Program-made: the position numbers and the translations under genes
From: Bathynomus jamesi
Lineage: Eukaryota > Arthropoda > Malacostraca > Isopoda > Cirolanidae
Assembly: GCA_023014485.1 (NCBI GenBank)
Contig: JAJOZX010001000.1
Coordinates: forward strand, 780,001-844,000
Length of the DNA: 64,000 bases
Direction: 5' to 3'
Notes under the pieces: generated by a model
Seen by the model: only the letters and a program-made list of their open reading frames with translations
What the model was told of the DNA's origin: nothing
Database searches by the model: none
In this document: positions 20,303 to 30,313 of the stretch, piece after piece
Layout: the number at the start of each line of letters is the position of its first letter
How positions within the stretch are numbered: position 1 is the stretch's first letter

Positions 20303-21011
20303 GTTATAATGTTATAATGTTATAATGTTTCAGACCAACAAAGACCCTAGGATCCACTCATGGCTGGTCAACCTAACCGTGTTCGTAATTGTGCATTGTG
20401 TATGTCCTCCGTGGTGGCGGAGGGGACCTACAATTTTGCGTGGGTTCCGAACCACAAGAACATAAGAAATTTATGTAAAAACTGCCTGTACATTGGCAAC
20501 GACCAACTTTTACAAAACTAAACAATTATCAATTTAAAACTAATTAATTATCGATTTAAAACTAAAGATAGATTCTCTGGATCCAGAGGATCAAGTCATA
20601 ATAGACTATTATCCACAAATTTGTTACACTCTATATCTATTTATAACCGACATGCAAATATATCAGATCCAAAGAATCCAGTCAATTTCATTACGGTATC
20701 CATCAATACTAGTACTTTGCCAACCAAAAATAAGTCACGGTCCATATCGATTGCGGACCAAGTCAAAATTTACAACCATATCCATTACAATATATATACT
20801 TAGGAGGAAAAGTGTAGGTGTGGCTGTAAAGACTGTACAGTAATGTAGAAATGTGTGTGCACCCATTTTGGGTCTCCCATTTCAAGGTGTTTGTGAGGCA
20901 AGTGAAGATCATGAGTTTTTCAATACCTCACAGTACTATGGGGGGACACCGCTCGGCAGAGGAATCTCTTTAAATGGGTGTGTAAGGACAGAGAGTATCC
21001 CCTAACCCAAG
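20303..21011. mobile_element. Insertion splitting the LINE endonuclease
   Basis: The bases interrupt GACAAAAG|TAATGTATATTC, a join seen intact at 19727-19795. The left edge has three copies of TTATAATG, as expected if this is a retroelement inserted in reverse with an 8-bp repeated tail; that reading is inference. It holds one small open frame (20360-20521). Confidence 0.55.
20360..20521 (+). CDS. 53-residue CxxC...CxxC small frame, unknown
   Basis: The frame begins MAGQPNRVRNCALCMSS and later has RNLCKNCLYIGND, so two CxxC pairs are 25 residues apart, a spacing compatible with one zinc-binding unit. The rest is short and non-repetitive. It stands alone within the 700-bp insert, with a stop after LLQN and no splice donor that I can identify. 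I recognise no family. It may be the start of an ORF1-like protein of another retroelement, or chance. Confidence 0.3.
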   Translation: MAGQPNRVRNCALCMSSVVAEGTYNFAWVPNHKNIRNLCKNCLYIGNDQLLQN

Positions 21012-23800
21012 TAATGTATATTCTGTCCATGCAGTATATAAACCACCTAATACTGATATCAATAGCTTTTCAATTCACTTAGAGAACATGTTAAGCAACT
21101 TTCATAAATCGAATGTCATAGTTGCGGGTGACTTCAACATCAATTTGCAATCTGAAGCAATCTCTCATAAATTTTTAAACTTAATGAATTCTTTCTATCT
21201 TCGTCATTCTATTACCAAACCCATTCGAGTCTGCAGCTATGGCAATCGAATAACAAAATCTACGATTGATGATATATTTGTAAATAGCAATGCCCTCGTA
21301 AATTCTGGGATTATAGCCACAAACATCAGTGATCATTTTCCTACTTACGCTATATTCAATAACATTGTTCAGGTTGCGGACAAAACAACTATTGATTACA
21401 GAATATTCTCAGAAGTTAACAAAAGAAAATTTATTGGGACTGTAGAAAATACTCGACTTGACTGTGACGAACCTTTAAATAACCCAGATCATATGTTTCA
21501 GTTCTTGAATGACACCTTATTCCATATTTTTAATATTTGCTTTCCTTTAAATAGAAAAACAGTTTCGCCCAAAAGTGTCGCAAATCCATGGATCACTCCA
21601 GGAATTATCACTTCAATAAAGAACAGAGATAAATTATTCAAATTGCAATTACAGAGCAAAATTCCTAAAATACAATATACTCAGTACAGAAACAAATTAA
21701 CTAAAATAATCAAAATTGCAAAATATAACTATTATAACAATCAATTTTCCACATAAAGGAGACATGAAAAACACTTGGACAACCATAAACAATCTTCTCG
21801 GAAAACAAATTAAGAAAAATTCAATAGAAAAATTAAATGTTGATAATAAAGAAATTACTGATGATACTGCTATTGCAGACTCTTTAAATGCACATTTTAC
21901 TTCAATAGCAGATAAGCTTCGCTCACAATTAATAAATAATGATCACTCACCTCTAGAATATATGCCACCCAGCCCAGGAAATTCATTTTCTTTTGTTCCT
22001 GCTACCTCTACTGAGGTCCAGAATATTATTGGTAAATTAAAAAATACAAAAAATAACATTCATAACATTCCTGTACCTATAATGAAACTTGTTAAAGATA
22101 AGATATCTGTAACTTTGGCTAAAATTATCAATCAAAGTATTTCCAAAGGAATATTCCCATCAATGCTAAAAACTGGTTGTATAACACCCCTTTTTAAAGG
22201 GGGTGATCCTACACTAGCAACAAATTACAGGCCGGTGTGTTCATTATCTGTGTTCAGCAAAGTTTTTGAAAAAATTGTAAAAAGTAGAATGCAGCGATAT
22301 TTAGAATCCTACAATTTATTATCTCCAAATCAATATGGCTTCCGTAATAATAAAACAACGGAAATGGCTATTTTAAATTTTATGGAAAATGTAAATATAG
22401 CTAAAGAGAACAAAGAAATAATGATATCAATATTTATGGATTTGAGTAAGGCGTTTGATGTAATAGACCATAATATTTTACTTAATAAATTATATTGTTA
22501 CTGCTTCAGAGGAGCAATCAGTGATTGGTTTAAAAGTTATTTGTCCAATAGATATCATTTTATATCAGTAAATAAGGTTTGCTCAACTAAAGCGCTTGTC
22601 AAAAATGGTGTGCCACAGGGCTCAGTTCTGGGTCCACTGTTATTTTTATTATATATAAATGACCTGCCACGTTCATTTGATATACTGAACTTCATAATGT
22701 TTGCAGATGATACAACTGTCTCTTTTTCTTGCAAAGATGTTAATACAACTAAGAATATATTTCATTCAGAATTCATTAGTGGAATGAAATGGAAATGGTT
22801 GACCACCAATAAACTCTTCCTAAATACCAGTGAAACATACAGTATGTCATGATTTTTACTAATAAAAAAAATGTATATCTTGAACTTAATGTTAATGAAA
22901 TCGCCATAAAGGAGTGTGCTGTAACAAAATTTCTTGGTGTAATACTAGATAAGAATTTGTAATGGAGTGATCATGTAAATTATATCGCGAAAAGATTTCA
23001 AGGAGCGTTGCTCTAATGTTTAAACTTAGAAATGTAGTCCCTAAACAAGTTTTATTGACTCTTTATCATACTCTTGTTCTTCCTTATTTAACATACTGCA
23101 CCCTTGTTTGGGGAAACTCCGCTAACAACGCATTAAATGGTGTCTTTGTAATCCAAAAACGAGCAATAGGTTATTATCTGATACTGATTTCCTTGATCAC
23201 TCTAGTGCATTATTTAAAGAGCTAAACCTACTAAAGCTCAACGATATAACCAAACTGGCACATTTTATTTTTATTTACAAGTGTAAGAACAAAATCATTA
23301 ATTTGCAATGGGTAAATAGATATTTTGTAACTCATCAAGAAATCCACTCGTATCAGACCAGAAATAGATCAAAGCTTGTTATACCTCAATTTAGACTGTC
23401 TTCATCTCAAAAACTACCCATTTTCATTGGATTGAAACTATGGAATGACTTGCATGCCGATATAAAAATATTGTGAATGTAAATTTGTTTAAAACCAAGT
23501 TGAAATCCCGATTAATAATGGCATAGTAACAAAAATCTAGGATTAATGGCCACTAATATTGTTTAATATTGTCCATTAATATTGTTTAATATTGTAATAC
23601 ATGTTTTAACTATTAATAATACTTATTTACTTATTTATTTATTTATTATTATTAATTAATAACAACTAGCTGATTAGTTTAAGTAAGAGCCCAGTAAAGC
23701 CTAAAGCTTAAGGGTCAAATAAAATAAAATAAATAGTCGAGCTTCACAATTACCCATGTCATTGTAAATTAAAAAAAATGTATCAGGTCATCCCTTAAGT

Positions 23801-24004
23801 CAGAGCTTTCCAAACTGGTGTGTCGCGACACAGTGTTTTTTTGTATTTTGAAAATTTTGATTTTTCTATCAACAAAATCGGCTACAAGATAAACCACCTA
23901 CTGAAAAATTATCTGATATTTGATAACAAAAATTAATTAATGTGTCGTGAAAATTGTTATGCTTAAATAGTTTGTCGCCAACGTTAAAAGTTTGGAAAGC
24001 TCTG
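23801..24004. mobile_element. hAT MITE nested in mariner terminal repeat
   Basis: Ends CAGAGCTTTCCAAACT and AGTTTGGAAAGCTCTG type inverted repeats with a TGTGTCGCGACACAG palindrome near the left end. A perfect 8-bp target duplication, CCTTAAGT, lies on both sides (23793-23800 and 24005-24012). Eight-base duplications are the hAT hallmark. Confidence 0.92.
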
Positions 24005-24068
24005 CCTTAAGTAATGTCGTTTTTTAGATCGGAATTTGAAGGCCAAAAAAAAACTCAACTGAAACTTT

Positions 24069-25070
24069 TTAATCTAGTATATATTTTCCATCGGAATCAA
24101 TGACACTCTGCCAACGTCCTACAAGCTTTTCAATGCCATGTTTATAAAATTCAGAAGGTTTTGAGGCAAAAAACGTACAAAGACTGGTGTGCAGGTCATC
24201 TAAAGAAGTATACTGTTTCTCGTCAAGATAGTTTTGCAGACTCCTGAAGAGATGATAATCTGAAAGCGCAAGGTCTGGAGAATATGGAGGATGTGGAAGT
24301 TTTTCCCACCCAAGCTCCCAAGGACGTGCGTTGTCGTGGTGGAACACGATTCCTTTCTGATTAACCAAAGAAGGTCTCTTTTCTTTTAGTGCAGTGTTCA
24401 ATCGATCTAGTTGTTGACAGTAGACTTGAGCGGTGATTGTTTGGTGGTTGTGTGGTAAGGTTTCAAAGTGTATTACATCACCTTTATCCCACCAAACACT
24501 AAGCAACACCTTCCGAGGGTGAAGATTTGGTTTTGGCTGTGGTGTCGCTGGTTCTCCGGCACAAACCCACTGTCGACGGCGCTTAACATTCTGGTACAAT
24601 ATCCACTTTTCATCACCAGTCACTAAACAGTGCAAAAACGGATCTTGGAGTTCACGAGAATGAAGAGCTGTGCTAATGTTTACCCGCACCCTCAGATTGT
24701 CGACCGGCAATTCATGTGGCACCAATTTTCCTAACTTAGGCACTTTCCCGAGTTGTTGTAAATGTCGATGGATGGTGGACGGGGATGAATTGAGTTTCTG
24801 GGCCAATTCTTCGACAGTTGTTGAACAGTGTTCTTCAAGTGCGGCTAACAGCAGGTCATCATCAAACTCAGCAGGGCGTCCAGAGCGTGCTGCATCTGTC
24901 AAACAGCAGTCACCATTCCTAAACTTTTGAAACCATCTTTGACATTTCCTCACATGTAGAATATCGTTGCCATAAACGTCCTGAATGTTTCGCGTTGCTT
25001 CAGTAGCACTATTCCCTTTTTTGAACTCGTAAAGCATTATCTGCCTGATATGCTCTTCTGATACCGCCAT
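24069..25070 (-). CDS. mariner transposase, open but with a shortened core
   Basis: This enzyme cuts and joins mariner DNA at TA sites. I chose the start MAVSEEHIRQIMLYEF, which matches the family N-terminus; an in-frame ATG 48 bases upstream gives a longer form of 349 residues. Domains in order: a helix-turn-helix (RKCQRWFQKFRNGD), the linker GRPAEFDDDLLLAALEEH, a second helix-turn-helix (LNSSPSTIHRHLQQLGKV), then the catalytic core with TGDEKWILYQN, FHHDNARP and SPDLALSDYHLF. The frame has no stop or frameshift. However, only 24 residues separate the second and third Asp instead of 34: ten residues after DNARP are missing in frame. The usual LAPSD is LALSD. It is therefore expressible but probably not active. 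Confidence 0.9.
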   Translation of the reverse strand: MAVSEEHIRQIMLYEFKKGNSATEATRNIQDVYGNDILHVRKCQRWFQKFRNGDCCLTDAARSGRPAEFDDDLLLAALEEHCSTTVEELAQKLNSSPSTIHRHLQQLGKVPKLGKLVPHELPVDNLRVRVNISTALHSRELQDPFLHCLVTGDEKWILYQNVKRRRQWVCAGEPATPQPKPNLHPRKVLLSVWWDKGDVIHFETLPHNHQTITAQVYCQQLDRLNTALKEKRPSLVNQKGIVFHHDNARPWELGWEKLPHPPYSPDLALSDYHLFRSLQNYLDEKQYTSLDDLHTSLCTFFASKPSEFYKHGIEKLVGRWQSVIDSDGKYILD

Positions 25071-25312
25071 GTTTATGAGGGGTTCACATAAAGCAAAACA
25101 CACGTCTTCACTGGTCAAGGTCTGTAAAGTATGTAGCGAAACACGATAGATCTCCTCTTAGATATAACCTTCGGAAGATTTATGCTTAAACCGAGTAGGA
25201 CTAGTTTAAACTTAATCTATCGTAAAAAACGACATTACTTATGGGATGATCTGATATTTATTTTATTATTATTAATAAAGGTTATTCTATTATATTCTCT
25301 TCTATAAAATAA

Positions 25313-26726
25313 ACACCATCAAACGTTCACTGGTGTTGGATCCTCTCAGATGCGGTGATAGCTTGTTCGGTGGGCGTACAAATCCCTTCAAGCTATACTT
25401 TCCACCTGCGGAGGCGTTAAACTCCATTACTACGACTTCTGTTCTTTATACCCCTACGTGATGAAGAACAATCCGTACCCCGTTGGAGCACCTGAAAAAC
25501 TGGTGGTTCCAGCTCTGCCGATCATCTAAGAGTTCTCAGCAAATATGAACGAAAACTAGTTCGGTCTTTCTTTCGTAGACGTGCTCCCCCCTCGCGACTT
25601 ATGGATGCCGATCTTACCCGTCGTTATAGGCCATAAGCTCATGTTTCCACTGTGCGTGAAGTGAGCAGAGGAGAACAACGGGGCCTGTAATCACACATTT
25701 AACCAGCGGAAGATCAGATGCGTATATACAAGCCCTGAGTTGTCCCTAGCCGTTCGCCACGGCTACAGAATATTGAAGATATAAGAGGTGTGGAGGTTTC
25801 AGAAGCTCCCCAACCTTTTCACACCATATATAAACACTTTTTGAAGGATAAGGTAGAAACATCAGGGTATCCGTGAGGAGTTGAGACCGAAGATGAAAAT
25901 CGGCGTATATTCACCGCTACCGTGACTGTGAAAGGATACAACTTGATCGGGCTCAAATTGCAAAGAACCCTGGCAAGCGCTTTAGTGCAAAGTTGTGCCT
26001 AAATAGTCTTTGGGGAAAATTTGCACAGAATACAGGCAAGGGGAACGTTCATCTAGCCCAAACTTACAACGACGTGTGGGATTATGCCAATGCTCCCGAT
26101 AAAGAGGCCATGGAGATCGTGAATGTAGGTAATACGTACATAATAAAGTACAACATTACCGAACTGGGTACAGATACCTCACGTGTTACAAATATACCTG
26201 TAACCAGCTTCACAACCGCATACGCTCGCCCTCAAACTTTGGGGACTATTCTCTTGGGCGGAGGACTCTGCACACACACACACACACACACAAATAGTGT
26301 GATATTCACAGAGAGGGGGGGGGTGAATACATGCCACCTATTGGAGAATTCCTCGGAGAGTTGACTGATGAGATCAAGGATGAGTATGATGATAGTGCAT
26401 ACGCTGATTCTTTTGTATCAACATGTCCAAAAACTTATGGAGTACGGGTGAGGGTGACGGAGGAACTGAAATATATCGTGAAGGCGAAGGGCATCACGCT
26501 AAACCAGGCGAACCGACGGATCGTTAACTTTGATTCGTTGAAGGAGCTAGTGTGCTTAGAAGGTGAGGGTGAACAACCGCCTCAACTGACTGTTGGGACC
26601 CACACTTTTCGGGCACAGAAACTGGGGTGTGTGAAGGAACTTAGGGGCAGGAAAGTGTGCCATAACACGTATAGGAACGTTACCAGGTGCCTAGCACTTA
26701 CGACATCGTACCCTTTGGTACCATAG
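25313..26726 (+). pseudogene. polB: Second Polinton polymerase B fragment
   Basis: This is the C-terminal half of another polB, opposite in orientation to the 8.5-12.5 kb copy and diverged from it. It opens with VLDPLRCGDSLFGG, then palm motif A (YDFCSLYPYV, with a frameshift just before), many stops, motif B in KLCLNSLWGKFAQN, the DYANAPDKEAMEIVN block, and the C-terminal TYGVRVRVTEELKYIVKAKG ending at a TAG at 26726. In the first copy motif C reads YADTDSVI. Here the same site is a CA microsatellite giving CTHTHTHTHTNSVIFTERGG, so the catalytic Asp pair has been overwritten. It begins abruptly at CCATCAAACG, a breakpoint within the gene. Confidence 0.88.
26271..26292 (+). repeat. (CA)n replacing polymerase motif C
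   Basis: The array sits exactly between codons equivalent to the Leu-Tyr/Cys and Asn/Asp-Ser-Val-Ile of the palm active site. Confidence 0.85.
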
Positions 26727-26743
26727 CGCTTGATTGTTTTGTT

Positions 26744-26745
26744 AC

Positions 26746-26779
<34 letters not shown>

Positions 26780-26798
26780 GTGTGTGTGTGTGTGTGTC
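26744..26798. repeat. (TA)n-(TG)n microsatellite
   Basis: TA run passing into TATG and then TG repeats, just 3' of the polymerase fragment. Confidence 0.9.
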
Positions 26799-26894
26799 TA
26801 TTTACTTCTTAACGATATGTTTATTTATTTATTACGCGTATTTGAATATATAACCTTACCTTATAACCTTACAAAGGTTCCGCGCGATGATTCC

Positions 26895-28580
26895 TCATTT
26901 CGCGAAGGTCAAGCTTGTCGCCCCTCCTCTCGAGTTAGCCTGGTGAAGTAGTGATTTGGTTTCTTGTGCTCTCCACCTCACATAGCCAGGTACGCCCGGC
27001 TCATCGGGGATTGTTCTGATCCAGGCGTCTAGTCTTCTTTGAAGATGTCCACTACAACTCCCTTCGTGTTTCTTAGGTCTTTGGGCAGCTGATTAAACAG
27101 TTTTGGTCCTCTCACCACAAAACTATTTTCTTTCAGGGTTAAGGATGTTCCCTCTCTCGCCTTCAATTTGGGAATACGACATTCTACCGTTTCTACTTTC
27201 CACTGTTGTTTGGGGAGTTATAGGGTTTAGAGTAAGATTAGGGACTAGTTTCTCCATTATTTTCCAAATATAAATAATGGTGTGTGTCTCTCTTCTCCTT
27301 TCCAGTGAATATAGGTCTAGTTCGCGTAACTTTTCCCAGTAATTTAGTTCTTTGCACCCATTGATCTTGGCTGTGAAGCTTCTCTGGATCCCTTCCAGCT
27401 GTCTAATGTCTTCTTTTTTATATGGGGATGTTAGGGCCGAGCAGTATTCTAATTTGGGTATGATCAGGGTTTTCAGTAGAGGAATCATTACATTCCTCTC
27501 CCTTCGTTTAAAGGTTCTCAATATCTGACCCGTTATTCTCTTTGCTCTGTTTACTGCTATCTTATTTTGTGTTTCAAATTTCGCATCATCTGTCATTACA
27601 ACCCCTAAATCTTTTGCTCTGGAAATTCTCTAAATTTCCTGTCCATTTGGGGCATAATATTCCATGGATTTTAGGTCCTCTCTTTTCCGTACCGTAACAG
27701 CTGAAATTTCTCGGTGTTAACTTCCGTCCACTTGTAGATTCTGTTTATGTCTGTTTGTAGAGATCCTATATCCTCTGGGTTTCTTATTTTTCTATTGATT
27801 TTCGTGTCATCCGCAAAGGATGTTACTGTGCTGTCTCTGGTAACGTCCTCATCTATGTCAGTTAGCATGATTATGAAGAGTAGTGGAGCTAATACTGTTC
27901 CTTTTGGTACTGAGCTGAGGACCTCTGATTCTGATGAAAATACTCCTTGTACTGTAACGACTTGCCGCCGCTCACTAAGGAAATAATATATACATTTCCC
28001 TACTTTTCCTGTTATTCCCATATATATCAGTTGTTGTAGTGTTCCATTAGTTGTGATAGGCATGATCTGCCTGACCGAAACCCATGTTGGTTATCATTGA
28101 ATTTTTTCTGAGTTTCCAAAAAATCATAGATTTTCTGTCTAACTATTCTTTCAAATATTTAAGTGAGATGAGATGTAACCGACACTGGCCTATAGTTTTT
28201 GGCCCCGGATCGATCTCCTCCTTTATATATTGGAACTATGTTCGCTCTCTTCAGGATGCCCGGAATTTCTCCCGTGTCTAGTGATCGTCTCCATATCCAG
28301 TATAGGGGCTCAGCGACTGCATTCTTGCAGTTTTTGATCAGTGTGGCATTCCATTTATCCGGTCCTGCCGCTGAGTGTGTTTTTAGTTTCCCTATGGCTT
28401 GTGTAATATCATCCGTCGTAAAGTCGAAATCAGTTATACTTTCCCCTTGTAGTTCTTCTTCAAAGAACGCGTTTCTATCGCATATCAATTTGTCAGTTTT
28501 TGGGATACTGAAAGATGATTTGTATTGAGCTCTTAATATTTCAGATACTTCTGTTAGATCATCAGATAAAACAGTTCTCT
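26895..28580 (-). pseudogene. CR1/Nimbus-like LINE reverse transcriptase, broken
   Basis: Read on the minus strand, this is the RT of a second LINE. Block order: DFDFTTDDITQAIGKLK, SAAGPDKWNATLIKN, IPGILKRANIVPIYKGGDRS and NYRPVSVTSHL; after a frameshift GITGKVGKCIYYFLSERRQ, SVPKGTVLAPLLFIIMLTDI (PKG for the usual PQG) and catalytic SFADDTKINRKI; then the C-terminal region RTFKRRERNVMIPLLKTLII, LEYCSALTSPYKKEDIRQLE, and, in another frame, SFVVRGPKLFNQLP and GYVRWRAQE, ending SLTFAK at a stop. Three or more frameshifts separate the blocks. No endonuclease is seen upstream (28580-28700 is decayed), so the copy is 5'-truncated, as is common for LINEs. Confidence 0.85.
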
Positions 28581-28734
28581 TTTTTTAAAGGTCCGACAGT
28601 CGCATGGTTTTTTTACTTTCTTTTTGCGAAATTATAGAAGTACTTTGAGTTAGCCTTTATCGCTTCTATAGCGTCGTCTTCTTTTTCTGTATATTCTCGA
28701 TTAGTTCCTGTATGACGTCATCGATACTTTGCAG

Positions 28735-28885
28735 TTTATCATTTAATATTTTTAATATAATAATATTTTGTATATTATATTATATATATTTTATTATATA
28801 TATTATACATATTTTATTAGTATTATTATATATATTTTATATTATTATATGTTTTTTATTATTATTATATATATTTTATATATTA
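28735..28885. repeat. AT-rich degenerate microsatellite
   Basis: Irregular TAT/TTATTA repeats fill the space between the LINE and the mariner hairpin. Confidence 0.8.
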
Positions 28886-28887
28886 TA

Positions 28888-29510
28888 CAGGGTGTCCCAG
28901 AATTAACTATCTATTTCAATGAAATCGGACAAATTTTTTAAAAACACTTTTATTTATGTTTATCATGTTTAATATGTGTTAAAAATGTATAAATTTCTAA
29001 ATTTTTTTCATAATTTTATTTTCATAATTTTTTCATTATCTGGTCCAATGAAAGACCGTCTGAAGTCATAGAATGGCCAAGAGACTCTCCAAACGTTAAC
29101 GTGTGGCTTGGAATGACCAAATCCAAAATTTATGGTGCTCCATCTTGTTGAAACACAACATTATCAAGAATGCCATCATCAAGAAGCTGTGGTTCGAGAA
29201 ACTGCTGAAGCATATCAAGGTAGACGGTACCTGTTACAGTTGCTTCCGCAAAGAAGAATGGGCCATAAATTTTGGATTTGGTCATTCCAAGCCACACGTT
29301 AACTTTTGGAGAGTCTCTTTGCCATTCTATGACTTCAGACGGTCTTTCATTGGACCAGATAATGAAAAAATTATGAAAATAAAATTCTGAAATTTTTTTA
29401 GAAATTTATACATTTTTAACACATATTAAACATGATAAACATAAATAAAAGTGTTTTTAAAAAATTTGTCCGATTTCATTGAAATAGATAGTTAATTCTG
29501 GGACACCCTG
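28888..29510. mobile_element. Hairpin-forming DD41D mariner derivative
   Basis: TA duplications flank CAGGGTGTCCCAG ends. The element is almost entirely two inverted arms of 248 bp each (28888-29135 and 29263-29510) around a 127-bp loop. Each arm contains the 3' end region plus transposase codons (FIIWSNERPSEVIEW, RDSPNVNVWLGMTKSKIYG). On the minus strand the arm runs on into the loop as PFFFAEATVTGTVYLDMLQ and NVVFQQDGAP. Internal inversion of one half onto the other must have created it. Confidence 0.9.
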
Positions 29511-29532
29511 TACATATATTATATTACATATA

Positions 29533-29533
29533 C

Positions 29534-29588
<55 letters not shown>
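29533..29588. repeat. (TA)n microsatellite
   Basis: About 26 uninterrupted TA units next to the hairpin mariner. Confidence 0.95.
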
Positions 29589-29592
<4 letters not shown>

Positions 29593-30056
29593 GGTGCAAA
29601 TTACAGTAGTAATAATAATAGCTAACTCGGTTTTCCTTCTCACCGAATTGTTCATTTTGGCGAGGGTCAAGCTTTTCACTCCGCCTTTTTTTTTATTTTC
29701 AAATATTGTGCAAAATAATAATAATGATGTTAGCAAATTATAGGTATATAAATCCACAAAATTTCTTTCATGTTCATTCAGAATTAGACTTCGAGGCTGA
29801 GCACTACCTGTACATTTTAGCAGTAAATTACAGTAAGAAACAGTCTTTATCTTCTCCTTCGAGCCTTGCTCTCTTCAGAGAACTTAGTCATTAAAATCTC
29901 CCGATACGTTCCAAGAAAAATCGGGAACCTTCAGAAAGCTCTACAGAATCCTTCGATCCACTATAAGAAGAACTCGGAGAGTAGTATAGAAGAAACTATT
30001 GCGAGTAACAAACCCCCGTCGACTTCGAACCAACCCAGGCCATAGACGGAGGGGTT

Positions 30057-30105
<49 letters not shown>

Positions 30106-30250
30106 AAGCCAATTTGTGTGTGTATGTGTGTGTGAGTGCTTTTAATTCGGCCTGGGTGTATATATACATATAAACAATATTAACAAATAAATGGGGTGAT
30201 AGGAATATATAAACGATGTATGCATGCTTCAATAAATATATATACGTATA
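29589..30250. other. No clear gene; LINE-tail remnant and TA array
   Basis: At 29590-29700 a minus-strand stretch reads GGVKSLTLAKMNNSV, resembling the SLTFAK end of the LINE at 26895, so it may be another LINE 3' end. A (TA)n array is at 30058-30102. Nothing else recognised. Confidence 0.45.
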
Positions 30251-30313
30251 CACTATGCCAAATGACTGGTTATACCAACTTGCTGCTTAAGCCAGTCTGC
30301 AGTGCCTTCTATG

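Larger units (their letters stand above)
20179..23530 (+). pseudogene. LINE endonuclease/reverse transcriptase polyprotein, broken
   Basis: The polyprotein would nick DNA and copy the LINE RNA into it. The endonuclease part shows GGGISVYVHQTYDSIEVFSL, then after the insert VYKPPNTDINSF, NVIVAGDFNINL (the GDFN motif) and ATNISDHFPTYA (SDH motif). The reverse transcriptase (21716-22852) has LFKGGDPTLATNYRPVCSLS, QYGFRNNKTTEMAIL, FMDLSKAFDVIDHNILLNKL, NGVPQGSVLGPLLFLLYIND and the catalytic MFADDTTVS. A frameshift lies at about 21755 between endonuclease and RT, and others after 22852, where the C-terminal region runs on in pieces (FLGVILDKNL; TLVLPYLTYCTLVWG) to about 23530. The motif set fits the Jockey/CR1 side of LINEs; the exact clade is uncertain. 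Confidence 0.88.
20179..23735 (+). mobile_element. LINE (endonuclease + reverse transcriptase), 5'-truncated
   Basis: The order is endonuclease, reverse transcriptase, a C-terminal region, then an AT-rich tail ending in AAATAAAATAAAATAAATAG at about 23735. The 5' part is cut and one insert splits the endonuclease. Confidence 0.85.
23783..25254 (-). mobile_element. mariner (DD34D) element
   Basis: TA duplications at 23781-23782 and 25255-25256 flank terminal inverted repeats TCAGGTCATCCCTTAA and TCAGATCATCCCATAA. The left repeat is split by a hAT MITE (23801-24004). Without that insert the element is about 1260 bp, the usual mariner size. Confidence 0.93.

Noticed and set aside
24670..24930. 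Plus-strand serine-rich frame in the mariner
   Set aside because: It is antisense to the transposase helix-turn-helix region.
29103..29390. 95-residue frame across the mariner hairpin
   Set aside because: It runs from one arm through the loop into the other arm and is an antisense artefact of the transposase.
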